64,000 bases of DNA from Brachionus rotundiformis (lineage: Eukaryota > Rotifera > Eurotatoria > Ploima > Brachionidae): contig JAESIW010000180.1 of assembly GCA_016802295.1 (NCBI GenBank), positions 3,193,361 to 3,257,360 on the forward strand. The letters run 5' to 3'. The notes under the pieces are model-generated. The model saw only the letters and a list, made by a program, of their open reading frames with translations, searched no databases and was not told where the DNA came from. A program made the position numbers and the translations under genes. This document shows, piece by piece, positions 33,232 through 46,782 of this stretch. How positions within the stretch are numbered: position 1 is the first letter of the stretch; each line of letters begins with the position of its first letter.

Positions 33232-36200
33232 TTAGGAAAGTGTTGCATTCATTTTCGAGTGTCTTGAAGTGTTTTTTAGTGTGTCCTTCTTTAGCTTGTC
33301 TTCTCTTTCCAATTCCAATTGTTCAAAAAGTTTTTTCGATCGATTAAATTCACTTTGTCTGTTCAAGGCTCCGATGTTTTCATCACCACTTACTTTATCG
33401 AATTCTGATTTAATCAAACGTAAAAATTCACACTTAAATCTCTTACTATCTGGCGAAGTCGTCTGCTGTGGCTGCTGATCTGTCCTTTGATCCAATTTGT
33501 CAAAATTAGACTGCCGAACAAGATCGTATTCGATCGGTTTCGATGTTATATTAATTGATTCCACTTGGCGCTTAACTGTTCCTATTGGCACATGAGATTT
33601 TTCCAAATTTTCATTTGAAATACTAAAATGGACTTCACATGGTTCCAAATAGTCTGAGTTGATCTCTTTGGTCAATCGTTTTACAAATGATTCAGTTTTC
33701 ATTCTTCCAGGACAAGTCTGAACATTTCTCATGATAAGTTGATTCTTTTTTTTTTCAATCCTTGGTGTATTTTTGGTTATTTTTGGTTCTTCGTTGATAA
33801 ACATGTTGTCTTGGAACTCGCTTGGAGAAAGAGAAAAAAATTTTCTGCTTACAGAAGGTGGCGAACCAGCATCAATGCTTTTGTTGCTAGGCGAAACAGG
33901 GGTATGCACAATCGAGGACGAGTTTAGCTGGTCCAATGAAGACATGGATTTTATTTTGTTCACAGCTTCTTTTACGGATATACCTTGTTGAGCAATTACG
34001 TCATTGTTATCATTTTTGTGTTCTTCAGAGACCAACGATGGTGGGAGAATCATCGAAGGCTTAAAGAGGTTGTGCTTGGCTTTATGTGCATTTAGAATCG
34101 ATTCGTAAGTTTTTAATTGCTTCCTGAACCCATCATTTGGATTAATACAAGGCCTTTTTTGCTTGGTAAAACTGAGAGCCTGCTCGAACATCAAATCTTG
34201 TTCTTTCATCAAATAAGCAATGACCACGCTAGCAGACCGGCTTACTCCCATCTTACAATGAACTAGACATGCTGTGTTTTGATCTTTGGCTTCTTGGATA
34301 AACTTATAAGTTCGGTCGAATTCTTTTACCAAATCTGTTTCATCTATGTCTAGAACGCGAATGTTCAAGTATTTGAATGCGTCCGGGAAGAAATTGTCAA
34401 CTTCGCTACTTACATTTAGGATATGAGTCACTCGGTCATTAACTAAAGAATCGTAATTTGACGCGTTCCATTCTGTTCCCAAATATAAATAGTCCAGTAT
34501 TTTGGTGGCGCATTCTACCAATTGGTTATAGAATTGGAATATAGTTGCATCAATAAACCTTTTGAAATCGTCTAGTTTTAATTGCAACTCTCTTTCCAAA
34601 AGCTCTCGAATGTAAATGCTACTCATTGAACCATAGTCATCTTTGCTGCTCATCATTATTTCTTTCAGTTTTTCTTTTATTTTTAAACCGATTTCCTTCA
34701 TAAAAAAATAGGAATTTATTTATCTTTATAAAATTAAAATGTATTCAAAAGAGTTTTAAAATATCTACCAAAAATTAATCAAGAAAAATTTTATTCAAAA
34801 GATAAACAAGTTTAAAAAAATTAATTGACTTCTCATATATTTTATTTATTAACATTATCTAAAAATTTTGTTTTTTATTATTTATTATTTTTAAATAAAA
34901 ATGATACAGTATTCTCTCGTTCGAATATGGTGCACCAGAAATCACTCGAAATTAGTTCAATTATCAATATTTCTAATATTTTTTTCTTCGTTTCTGGTGC
35001 TTTACCAAATACATGGTTTTAAATTTTTTTTGATGTTAAACAATGCATTAATAAATCGAAATGTTCTGGCATGAGTTAAATATACTTTGGTTTATGGTCA
35101 AAAAGCATGTCTTAGCTTGTGGTGCAGCATAATCGAATGAAGGAATACAAAATATTATTTATGAAGTTTAACTTTTAGAATATTCTTTACTCTAATCTTT
35201 ATTTTTTTATTTGTTTATTTAAATTTTAAATTTGATAAGAACTTATCTAATTAAGATATCAGCATTCTAAATAAATAAACTTTGGTTCCTATCTATTTGA
35301 AAATTCAAAAGACTATTTATTCCTAAATTTGAATAAGATCGAAAATAAAAAAATTCTCTTAATTAATTGTGTATCTTTACTTCAAATAAATATCTTAATT
35401 ATTCAAATTTTTAATTTTAAAATATTATGGTTTATTATTTTATACTAGTAATTAAAGAATTGTTTAAATACCTCTTGTTCCTTGCACAAGAGCAATGAGT
35501 CAAAATAAGGAGTGGTAAAGTCTTCGCGCTGGGCACTTCTCTCTTCTTTTTGATACCATTCATTGATCGATTGCTGTTCGACCTTATTTCTGTTTATCAA
35601 AAAAGAATAATATTTTATCATGTCATGATTATTTTGATCCTGATCTTGTTCTAAGATAAGATTTGACATAAAATCAGCAGGATTAGTGTTAAACGAAGGC
35701 GAAGAGGCTGAAGATGAAGAACTAGAACTGGAGAGAGGATAATATTTGGACTTTCTGGCACTTTCAAATGCTTTATGTAAATACTGATAGGCTGACCACA
35801 TTGCTTGTATTGAGACCGGCTTGAAAATATGTGTTGTGTGATGTGACTTGAATTTAAACCCGCCATCTCCATCAAGGCTAATTTCACAATTGGCGTATAT
35901 TGGTAAGACTAGGCCAACTGAACAAGAAAACGCTTTTGTTTCAGCAGAATTAACCGGAATGAGATCTAGACCAATTATGACTCTTCCCTCATTTATCTCA
36001 CCATGTTTGCTAGATGTCTCCACTATGACTAAATATCTTATTTTATCCTGAACATAGCTAGATAATTTCACAGCTAGAATAATTGTGTCACATGGTCGTA
36101 TCAAAGAGATCATTGACTGTAAATGAATTAAAATGTCACCGGTACATGATGTTCGACTAGATAGAGAACTAATGGTCGAATCTGAGCTAATGTTTTGACT

Positions 36201-36743
36201 GGAGTTAAATTTTGTCGATCGACGAGGAAGAATCAATGCAGCATCTTTGACCACAAAATATTTTTCTGTCAAATGACGACAGCTTAGATTTGACTCAGTT
36301 TTGGCTTGTTTGACACTGTCACATGAATCAAAAAAATCCGATTTTGTTTTTAAGTTAAGAGATAATCGATTCTGTAAGGGAAAATTTTTTAAATTTTTTG
36401 GATTTTTTTTTAAAGGCATAGAGCTGGAATTAGATGTTCGTGAAAAAGTCTGATTTGATGCACGGCTGTATAAGGCCTTTAGGTCATTGAAATTGAAGGG
36501 AAATTCGTCTAGCTGGACCGAACATCGTTTGGTTTCATTTGATGTTTTTAAGTGAAAAGTAAATGTAGATATCGAAGACATGGATTTATTTTTGAGTTCA
36601 TTCTTGCTCTCCAATTTGTTTGGCCTGGTTTTAGACAACGTCTGTGCCGAATTGCACGTGTTGGTCAAATTCTTTTTTGCCAAAGCTAAATCGTCTTTAG
36701 CTTGACTCGACTCTGGACTACGTTGTACAGTGACTAACGACAT
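33232..36743 (-). CDS. SSH: Slingshot cofilin phosphatase
   Basis: Two exons (35472-36743 and 33232-34695) join in phase 0 to 911 aa. The N-terminus MSLVTVQRSP matches the Slingshot start. The SSH-N domain (about 145-330) has VVKDAALILPRRS, HLQSMISLIRPCDTIILAVK, LDGDGGFKF and HIFKPVSIQAMWSAYQYLHK. A DEK_C-like segment (about 430-480) precedes the dual-specificity phosphatase domain (about 490-630) with WNASNYDSL, HILNVSSEVDNFFP and active site VHCKMGVSRSAS (nucleophile Cys about 571). The Ser-rich tail is where 14-3-3 binding lies in vertebrate SSH1, not verified here. Role: removes the Ser3 phosphate of cofilin, reactivating actin filament severing. The 776-bp intron holds a short hairpin (34932-35003). 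Confidence 0.95.
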
Positions 36744-39700
36744 TTTATCCGATTCATTAGAATTTAAAAAAAAAATATATTTTTTCTAAAATTTAATCAT
36801 CTATAAATCATTAAGATCAAAATCTAGACTGGTTTTTATGCGAAAAGTTGTGTTAATAGACTATAAGTGCCTTAGCGATAAATAAAAATTATAATTTTTT
36901 TCTAAATTTAAAAGAATTAATAAATTTAAGGTGGTCTTTGTCTCAGTGTATAAACTTTTTAAAATTTGATTTAAGCTAAATTCAAAAACTATTCTAATAC
37001 TCAACTAAATTTTGAACAAAAGAGCAAATAATTTCTAATCTTGTCTATATTTAATTTTAATTTTCACCTCATTTGAGGTTTAATGAATTATTCTTACCTA
37101 AGTGTATCCTCAAGCTACCGCCATAGTTTAAGCTCTCGCGAAAATTTAGTTGGTCGCAGCTTTAAAGAGTATAGGAGATGATAGGCATTTAAATTAAAGT
37201 TTTGATGAATTCCTAGTCTTTTAGTATTTAGTTGCCAATGAAAATTATATAAAACAAAAGTTGTTTAAAGTTTGTCAAATTTAATACAAGTTTAAGGGTC
37301 TTTTTAAATATCCCTTTTGTATAAACGCAAAACCAACCATTTTTGTATCTCTGCCAACTCTTTAAATAAGTTTTTTTTGCTAAACAACACAATAATCACT
37401 TACTAGATATCACCAAAAACTCTTCGAGAAAGTTTACCAATTCTATGGTCTGGAAATGCAAGAGCAAAAAAAATAGGAATTGTTAATTTAAAAAAAAGAA
37501 AGCAATTAGCTTTACCAAGTAGAAAAGTATGCATAAAGGAATTTCCAACGAATAGATAATTAATAAGTGTAATTTGGTTGAAGAAGAAACAAATTTAATT
37601 GAAATATAGGCAAATAAAATTTTTAATTTTAATCCTAGCTCTCAAAATAGAAGGTCTATATTAAAACAAATAAATAAAAATACAAAATATGAACTACTTT
37701 ACTCATTTTTTAAAATGATAAATTAGTTTGAATACATTCAAACATTTGACACGATAGTTTGATCGAAGTGTATTTAAATTTGATGCTAGCCACGCAAGTT
37801 AGCTTAAGAAGCTGAAGGATATATGACTAGATTGATTTTGACATTTAGCCAATTGATCTAGGTACGCACAACTAGCAAACAATAATTTATAATGACCTTA
37901 TTTGGCAATTGCAAATGGTGAATAAATCGTTCTCTATTCGCAAAAATTGCCATAAATAGAAAGATTGTTTTATCGTTTAGAAGAGAAAAGATAAAATGTT
38001 ACCAAAATATGAAAAACTAAAAAGCTTAAATAAATATCATAATAAAAATATATATTTTCAAATTATTTTGAAAAATTAAAAGTTTGCTCAAAATTATGTA
38101 ACATTTAACAAAATAAAAAATTAAGATCTAGCTTTATTTTGAGTCACATGCTAATTCAGATTATTTACTCGAAAAATATTGTTTTATCTTTTAAAAAGTG
38201 AGCTATTATAATAAATCTAATGTTTTAAATTTTATATTTTGATTTTATGGTCTTGATGAATTTAATTAATTTACCTGTCTTATAATTTTTTAAAACCTTA
38301 TAAAATAATTTAATTTGGCATTTGATATTCATATGATTTAGTCATAAGAGTTTATATAATCGGACTATTCGAATTTAATAAAAGTTCTAATTAGATAATG
38401 AACGATAGTCTGGTTTTTATTTATTTTATACCTTAATATTTTAAAAATTAAAAGAGTACTTTTGATTGATTAATAAAAATATCAGCGTAGAAAAATATTA
38501 ATTTACAGAAACCTAAAAAGAATTAATTAAGATTAAAAAAAGCAATTCAAAAAAATATAGTCGAGTTGAGCTTATTCAAATTAGAGCTATTTCATAATTA
38601 AAAAATTTATAATAAATTTACAACACTTTATTTCTAATTTTTAATTTAAATTGTCGCCATAAAACTTATTATCATGTTCAATAACTTAACAAATATATAT
38701 GGTGGAAGTTAATTAATGTAACATATTTATTTTTCTATTTTATTATTGATTATTCAGTTGACAAGCATTATAATAATAAAAATTAAGAAAACACTTATAC
38801 ACAATTCTAAAAAAATTTCTAATTTGAATTAAGTAACATTTGCTGTAGTTCTTAGAATCTAATCTTGGCAAAATTTTAGTAAGATTTCATTTTTACAACG
38901 ATAAATGTTTATTTACTCGGATTAAATATTTAATTAGTTATAATTTACAGGTGGAATTTTTTAATGCATAAATGTTCTTAAAACTATCTATGAATCTAAG
39001 AGCTCTATTTTAATAAAATGTTAAAAAATAATTTAATATAGCATCAAAACCAATGTTAATTAAATTAGAAAAATCATAAATTTTGGTTCATTCGATCGGA
39101 AATTAACAGACTTGATAAAACAAGAAAAATCTAATATAATGCAGTTTGGGTGAAAAAAGCTTTTTAAAAGACAATCTAGACATAGAAATAATTTTTTTCT
39201 TAATTTATAATTTACTCAAATGTTAACCTTGGTTAATGAGATATTGTCAAGATATTTTCCATTAAAAAAAAATTAAAATAATATATTTATATTAAACATT
39301 TAGAAAAGAACTTCTCTTAAAAAAATGAAATAAAAATATTCACTAAACTTTGATTAATTTTTATCATAATGACACTAATTTTTATAATAAAAAATAAAAC
39401 TTAATTTAATGCTTTATTCAAAACCAAACTAAAACCATTCTCATGTGATAAAGATATATTTTCTTAAAATGTTTTAAAATTTAATTTTCCTCTTTAATTT
39501 TTTGTGTTTGGTGAGCATTTAGATTATGCTAAAGAAGGCCTTCCGACTTTCTTTCGTAAAACTATTTCCATGATGCATATAAATTATATCAGTTCGATAA
39601 AAATTAAGGATATACGGTTTATTTAAAGGAAAAAAATTGATTTATTTACACGATAATAGCAATTAAACCCCGATTATATAATTTCATACAAGCTAAAACT

Positions 39701-39928
39701 AGATAAATATGCTTACCATTTGGCTAAACAAAATTGAGCGAGCTATCCAAACTTAAAACCATTTAAGACACTACCATTTATGGTTATCTTTTAATTCGAC
39801 AAGAAACAAAAGAACAATAACTACTAAATTGAAATAATATTCAATTTATTTTATTAAGAAAAATATTTCAATTCTTAATTATTTATCAATCATAATATAT
39901 TTATAATTACGCATAAATACATAGAGCG

Positions 39929-39953
39929 CACACACACACACACACACACACAC
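39929..39953. repeat. (CA)12 microsatellite
   Basis: Twelve uninterrupted CA units. Confidence 0.95.
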
Positions 39954-40368
39954 TAACTCACTTTCACAATCTTGTTCAAATATTAGAAGACTTAAGTTTA
40001 AAATTTTAAACAATAATTAATAATTGCTATGCATTAATATACTACTTGAGTTTTCAAATCAAATTGTATAAATTAAAATAATACCAAAAAGCAAAATCTG
40101 GTATGAGCAATCAAATGCTGCATGGTATTTTTATTAATAAGATTGTTCGATATTTGCAACCACTGTCTTGCTCATTTAAAAATAATTAATAATTTAAAAT
40201 AAATTATTCATTAGATTTGCTTTACCAAATATTGTTTTAGCTTATATGCCAGACTTATCTCTGCCACTACAGTATTCGTCAACATTTAATTTTTTTCTTT
40301 CTAAACCATCAAAAGACTCTATTGCGTAATATTTTTGCTTTTTAGAATAAAGTTAATCGATTTTAAAT

Positions 40369-40426
40369 ATGAATTTGAACACTGAGTTGGCAAATAAACT
40401 TAACATAGCCGAAAAAAACGGATTAG
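40369..40426 (+). CDS. candidate upstream first exon of METTL6
   Basis: ATG opens MNLNTELANKLNIAEKNGL and ends at a good donor (G|GTAATT), phase 1. If spliced to the acceptor TTATAAG at 41825-41831, the frame continues through ENFDSP into the METTL6 ATG codon without a stop, adding about 25 residues. An acceptor-like GCTTTTTAG lies just upstream at about 40336-40344. Could equally be chance in AT-rich DNA. Confidence 0.3.
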
Positions 40427-41120
40427 GTAATTTAATTACTTAAATAGATTAAAAAAAACTTTATTTTTTTAAAATGTGTGTCTATATCGTACCCATTTTT
40501 GACTTTTCCAAATAAAAATTACTTGGTCATCAATGGTTTAAGTTGGTTTCGAAATTGGAAATTTTTTCTAATTTAATTTTCTTCTTTTATTAAATTATAT
40601 CTAATGAGTATAGCAAAATATATTTGTTTAGTTAAACGATTTATATTTACGAAGAAAAACTAACGAGTACACTTAACCTAAAGTGCTTGAGTAAATATTC
40701 TTCAGTTTCTTTTTAAATGTTAAGAACAATAAGGATTAATATTAATTCAAATATGAGCCTTTAATAATAAATTAAATGATCTTACAAAATTTGGACATTG
40801 GAGACTCTTAAAAGTGTTCATGCCAGGATAACTCTGCCTTGTTGTTAAAAAGCGTTTCTATGAGCTTTAATATCTAAAAGTAATTTGAATCTTGTAATAA
40901 AAGATATAAAGAGGGCATGGAGAAGTATTTTAAAAGATTAATTAGATTTCTCACGTTTTGTTAAACCTAGAATTAACAAAAACATTTCTTTTGTTAAATT
41001 AGTTCACGAATCCTTTTGATAAAATACAAAAAAATTTGATGCTTTCACTAGAATTGAGACCATAAAAAATCAATAAAATCAAAATTATATTTTTTTAGCC
41101 TTATTCTAATTTTTATTTAT

Positions 41121-41138
41121 ATTATTATTATTATTATT
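41121..41138. repeat. (ATT)n microsatellite
   Basis: Six ATT units in an A/T-only context. Confidence 0.8.
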
Positions 41139-41848
41139 TTTACTTAATTCATCGAACGTTTTGTAGGCAATGTAAAAAAATTCTTAAAAAAATTCGAATC
41201 AGATTCAATCTTTAAAAAGACAATATTGTTTGCTCATCAATTTAAAAATAAAAAAATAAAAACTTGGTTGAAATTATAATTATTTTCTTTTAATACTAAA
41301 TTAAAATTATTATTATTAGATTTTTTTCTTTGATTCAATTTTAACAATTTTAATCCTCTTTTGAACTAAAGGACCACCTTCCATCGGTGGAGACTCTCTT
41401 ACAGGTATAATCTTTTTTCATAGAGTTTCATATGTTTCAGGTAACATTTTTCTATAGGTTCATTTTCAAAATTTTCTATTTATTATTTTATTGAATCACT
41501 TATTCCATTTATTTCAGTTTTGAGCCATGTTACTTCCTATAATTTCATCTTCCCCAATACAATAATATTTAGCTCTACTTTTTCTTTATTATTATCAAAG
41601 TTTTCTTTACCAAAGAATAAGTTGCCATTTCATGTTTTAATTTCTCCTTAAAAATAAATTATATTAAAGCTCAAACAATTTCATATTAAAATAAAGAAAT
41701 TTAGCTCTTGGTTTTTATTAATTAAAGGATTAAATTAAAATTTGATTTTCGAAACCTATATTTTTTTCTAATCTTCTTTTACATTCATAAAATCAGAATT
41801 TAAACTTAAATTAAGATTTTAAAATTATAAGAAAATTTCGATTCTCCT

Positions 41849-42777
41849 ATGCTTGATTCCGATGTTCCATTTCAAAACAAAGGTAACAAGCCTAGGGAAT
41901 TATCTGAAGATGAGAAAATCAAACTCGAAAGTGACAATCAGTTGGTGAGCGAGTTTAAACGAAATAAATTTGAACAGGATGCAAAAAAGAACTGGGACTT
42001 GTTCTACCGCAGGAACAAGACCAATTTTTTCAAAGATAGATACTGGACATTCAGAGAATTCGACGAGCTAAATGAAGACTATGACATGATAAGCGAAATA
42101 TCAATTAAGAAATTGCTCGAAATTGGTTGCGGTGTTGGAAATTTTATGTATCCATTATTGAACCATAACAAAAGTATCTTTGTTTATGCATGTGATTTCA
42201 GTACTGATGCAGTCAATTTGCTAAAATCAAATCCAGAATATGACACAAATCGGTGTTATGGCTTTGTTTGTGATATAACCAAAGAAAATTACTTAAGAGA
42301 GTGCTTGCCAGATAATGTTCTAGTAGACGCCGTTACTCTAATTTTTGTCCTCTCGGCAATTCATCCAGATAAAATGAGGCAAGCAATCAATAATATAGCT
42401 CAAGTAAATAATTGATAAATTAAAAAATTAATCAAAAATTAATCAAAAATTAATTTAAATAAACAATTCAGGTGCTTAGACCTGGTGGTATTGTTTTTGT
42501 AAGAGATTATGGAGTTTATGACCACTCGATGATTCGTTTTGATAAGGGACATAAATTGGGCGAAAAATTTTATGTCCGACAAGATGGTACAAGAACATTT
42601 TTCTTCTCTGTGGAGGAAATCGAACAGCTATTTAGCCAGACGGGAGAAAATGGACAACTATTTGAAAAGTCATTGAATGAATATGTCTTCCGTGAGACAG
42701 TTAATGTAAAAGAAAATCTTAGAGTGCCAAGAGTATTCATTCAGTCGAAATTTGTTCGTACCAATATTTCTGTTTAA
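41849..42777 (+). CDS. METTL6: METTL6, tRNA 3-methylcytidine methyltransferase
   Basis: Two exons (41849-42403, 42472-42777) give 286 aa; human METTL6 has 284. Seen: KNWDLFYRRNKTNFFKDRYW near the N-terminus (family-specific), SAM motif I LLEIGCGVGNFMYPLL, acidic residue region YACDFSTDA, motif IV/V region LIFVLSAIHPDKM, then VLRPGGIVFVRDYGVYDHSM, FYVRQDGTRTFFFS and the C-terminal NEYVFRETVNVKE. Known role: with seryl-tRNA synthetase, forms m3C at position 32 of serine tRNAs. All catalytic-core motifs are intact. A further 5' exon at 40369 is possible. Confidence 0.96.
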
Positions 42778-44130
42778 TAAAGCTAATTTTGAATAAATTT
42801 TTTTTTGGATAAATTGATTTTTATTTTTATAAATTATTTCCTGGAAAACCGATTTTAATTATAATATTGTTGTTAGGCAGTTTAATAATTCAATCATCGA
42901 ATTTTTCAATCTAATAAATTGAAAGCTATTAGAATAAGCTGTTTTATTTTAATTTGAAATTAATAAGCTTTCAAGAAACAGTTTCTATGGTAAACTAACA
43001 TTTATCTAATCATGTTTAATGCTTTAAAATTAATAAGATTTTTTCTTGATTTAGAAATAATTCTTTTAGAAAATGTCAAATTAAAAATAATTTGCTCTTA
43101 AAAAATTTTAAACATATTATTACGTAAAAAAAATTCACATAGTTTTTATAAAATTTATAATATTGTCAAGCATGTATTTATTCATGGATAAATATTAAAG
43201 TTTATTACTTATTTAGATGTTTAAACTAAATTAAATCTAATAATGTAATGACTTGAAAACATATTTTTTCATAATTAAAATAATTTCATGATAAATATCC
43301 AAACTTTAAAAAAATTTTTGTTCAGAACTTTTTGTATTGTTTTAAAAAGATTAGAATTTTGCCAAACTATTAAGCAAAAATTTATTTTTTAAACAAGTCA
43401 TGCAAGCAAGGCTAAAAAGGCTATCATGAAAATATTCATTTAAAATTCAAGATTCAGAATTTCCATTTTGTTATTTGGTGCTTTTGTTGAAAAATAAACT
43501 GGTAAATTGAGAATTTCTATTCGAAACAAAATTTGATTTATTGATTCACCTTGTTACAGACGAATAAATTTTAATTTATTAGAAATTTAGTATCAAGTAT
43601 TACTCACAAACTAATTTTTTTAAACAATATAAAAATAATTTTTCAGTTCGTACTATTACGAAACATCATCATTAAAAAAAAATATATATATGATGAGTAA
43701 ACTAAAAACATTCTTATAAAATTTAACTTACACATTTTTTTTAATTTTGAAAACATTTTTGTTGTATAAGTATAAACCTTAGGCTATTAAATAAGTAATT
43801 TTATAATTTTTTACCTTATGCTAATTCTTTAGATTACAATTATTTCAAATCATGATGTAAGAGATTTAAAATAGCTATTAGTTAAGTTATTCCTGGCTAA
43901 AAAAATTTTAAATTAATTTTAATGACAATAATGTACTTATTAGTTTTTTTTTAATTCAGTTTTAAGATTTAGATGCAATAAATTAGAATAAAAGCAATTT
44001 TATAATACATTAAAATTTTCATAATCATTTAATTATAATAAATAAACAAAAACCGAATCCTGTGTCTAACCGAATTATTATTGAATAAAAACAGCAGAAT
44101 TCAAATTTTTGTGCCTTTTAAACGAGTCCA
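42778..44130. other. intergenic
   Basis: 1.35 kb of AT-rich DNA between METTL6 and the TMEM68-like cluster. Nothing recognised. Confidence 0.5.
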
Positions 44131-44346
44131 ATGTCTTGGTTGGTAAAGCAGATATTTGAAACAATTACTCAAATCGCGAGTTTTATTGCCAATTTGGATA
44201 TTTTGTATATAGAATGGTTTCTTAATATCATCTATCCGTTTTTGATTTTTATATTGGCATTATTTGTTCTACCTCTGGTGATAGTGGTTCTAACCTTTGG
44301 CGCGTCATTGTATATTTTTATAAACAAACACAAGCAAAATTTAATG
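44131..44346 (+). CDS. orphan first exon of a TMEM68-like gene
   Basis: 72 codons ending exactly at a GTAAAA donor in phase 0. Product: short N-terminal helix, then a strong membrane segment (LNIIYPFLIFILALFVLPLV) and FINKHKQNLM, which corresponds to the end of exon 1 in both complete paralogues (TKHWNKLK, SKHWSKLK). No matching exons 2-6 follow before the next paralogue. It could splice to exon 2 at 45803 (also phase 0), making an alternative start for the next gene, or be a relic of a deleted copy. It lacks the roughly 65-residue N-terminal extension of the paralogues. Confidence 0.5.
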
Positions 44347-44403
44347 GTAAAATTAAATTTATCAAATACGCTTTTGTATTTGCTGGATTCAAGCACTCTT
44401 TAA

Positions 44404-45320
44404 TGAATGCACCTTTTATGTAATTTTTGCTACTAATCACTAACTTAATTATCTATCTTATCAATCACTTACATATTTGGAAGTAAAACTTTAAATAAAA
44501 ATCACCCATTTTTATTTAAATCGCTTTTGCTTGGCTTTTTTATTTTTAAGTTTTATTTCCAGCAAAATATAACAAAAAACACTTTCAAAATTAACCAAAT
44601 AATATTTATTTTCATCTTTCAAATTTCTAAAATTAATCTAATAAGATTTAAGTAAAAATAAGTAAAACAATATTCTAAAATTAAGTTAAAGCAAAATTAT
44701 TAAAATTTCTTTTATTGAAATTTTAAAATATTGATATTAAGTTTAAATAAAAGAGATTTCAAACCCAAGATTACTAAGGTAAAACACAAAAATCAGGTTG
44801 GAATAGCATGAAAATTCAATTCCCTATATTGAATAGTGTTATTAATTTAGTGGTGCATGCAAGGCTAAAATTAATTCCAACACTTACTATAAATTTCTAA
44901 AAATGTCAATTTTTTTAATCAATATCAAAAACATATTTTAAGGATGAAAAATTCATTATTGTTTAATATATATTTTATTTTTTTCAGCATATATTATGGA
45001 TATGGTTTAAGATTATAAGCATAAATTAGCTACCAGAAAATACAAAAATTTTATATCTTCTCTGAAAATGGACATTTTAAACATATCAGATTTTAAATTG
45101 TTTTGTTTAAAAGGAACTATCAACATTTCAGATTTAACTTTTTCTTGGTCAAGTTTAAATTGGCTTGATTGATTAAACTTTTTAGAATAAGATAAAATAG
45201 TAAATATTTTAGACTCTAAGTTTGCTTTGAAAATAAAACTATAACTTAATATTCCTAAATTAAATGTTATTATTTAGAAATTTTTAGACATCTGCTCATT
45301 ATTGTCTTTTTTTTATTTAA
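44404..45320. other. spacer inside the TMEM68-like cluster
   Basis: No remnants of downstream exons of the first copy could be recognised; AT-rich. Confidence 0.45.
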
Positions 45321-46782
45321 ATGCTATCGAAATCTGATTTAAATAAAAATTCATTGTGTGAATGGGTTGCGCAATATTTTTTACCAAATTTCTATAGCAA
45401 TTTAAACATGAATGGTTACAATGATATGTTTGAGTTTTTAAATGAATTTGACAGAAGTACGAATAATATGAGTACCTTTTTTGACAAAAATTGTCATTTA
45501 TTACCTAATGCATCTACTCCTATTGAAGAACTGGCAGCAGATTTGCGGTCTAATCTTAAATTGTGTTATAAAATCGAGTCAAACTTTTTTTATTTTGAGT
45601 GGATTTTTAGTTTATTTGAGCCATTGCTTTACACTTTGTTAACACTTTTTCTTTTACCCTCTTTAGTTGTTTTTTTGTTATATGCTTCCTCGTTTTTTTT
45701 GTATATAACCAAGCACTGGAATAAGCTTAAAGTGAGTCACTTAAATGCTTATCTTAATGGTAAACTAATTAAATAAATATTAAAAAAAAATTGAATCTTA
45801 AGAATGCTTACAACTCACACGACCTATGGCAAGCTTCTTTTAAAAGTATATCAGTTTTTTGGGAAACAACTGGTGCAATTTGGCATGGCCACGAGATAGT
45901 CGGTCTCGAAAACATACCAGACTCGGGTCCTGGCCTTCTTGTTTACTATCATGCAGCTATGCCAATCGATTATTATTATGTTCATTCAAAAATCCTTTTA
46001 TACAAAAACAGACGAATGAAAGTTATAGCAGATAGATTTTTATTTAAAGTACCAGGTAATTATTCGAAATTGAATTTAAGTTTTGTGAAGGTGTGTATTA
46101 ATTTGAAATTAGGCCTGGCGTCTCTTCTAGAGGCATTCGAAGTTACTCCTGGTTCACTGGAAACATGTGTTAATTTGTTAAAGGAAGGAAGTATACTGAG
46201 CATTTCTCCGGGTGGTGTGAGAGAAGCACTTTTTAGTGACCACAATTACGAAATCATTTGGGGATCTCGGTGTGGTTTTGCCAAAGTTGCTCATGATGCC
46301 AAAGCAGTAAGTGGATTATCAATTCTAAATAGATAATTTAATTTATGCTTACATATAAAGCCAATTATTCCAATGTTCACAGAAAACTCAAGAGAGGCGT
46401 TGAGATCACTGCCATTCTTTAGAAGTAAAGAGCCTAAAATTTTTATTCAAAAAAATAAATATTTTATTTTAGAATTTTTTCGAAATTTATATGAAAAAAC
46501 TCGTCTACCACTTGTTCCCATTTACGGAATGTTTCCAGTAAAACTACGCACATACATTGGTGAACCTATTCCCTATGACGAGTCTCGGACTCCAGAAGAA
46601 TTAAAACAATTGGTAAAAATTAACCTGATTTTCAATGAAAACATATGTTAAATGATTTAAATATTTTAAATTAGACCAAGGAAAGGATTGAAGACTTGAT
46701 AAAAAAGCATCAGCGCTTGCCTGGAAGCATTTTTCAAGCTCTTTTAGATCGATTAAGGAGTAAGCATGATAAAAAAGAATAG
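45321..46782 (+). CDS. TMEM68-like glycerolipid acyltransferase, copy 1
   Basis: Six exons (45321-45731, 45803-46055, 46113-46306, 46361-46424, 46473-46612, 46675-46782) give 389 aa. N-terminal polar segment, one or two membrane helices (about 85-130), then the LPLAT domain: acceptor block YYHAAMPIDYYY (His and Asp of the catalytic HX5D), VIADRFLFKVPG, SISPGGVREALFSD, GFAKVAHDAK, PIIPMFTENSRE and FPVKLRTYIGEPIPYD. Human TMEM68 (DIESL) makes triacylglycerol from membrane lipids at the ER. Exon 5 to early exon 6, intron included, is almost identical to copy 2. The first donor is GTGAGT. Confidence 0.9.

Larger units (their letters stand above)
36744..41848. other. gene-poor interval of about 5 kb
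   Basis: The longest stretch without a confident gene. Holds a CA microsatellite, an ATT microsatellite and one candidate 5' exon (40369-40426), listed separately. No ORF above noise, no recognised RNA gene. May contain regulatory DNA of SSH or METTL6. Confidence 0.5.

Noticed and set aside
34932..35003. Hairpin GCACCAGAAA / TTTCTGGTGC in the Slingshot intron as a MITE or structural RNA
   Set aside because: Only a 10-bp stem with a 50-base loop, no target duplication and no second copy seen.
35651..35887. 78-codon minus-strand ORF inside Slingshot exon 1
   Set aside because: Shadow of the Slingshot frame, which is secure from SSH-N motifs.
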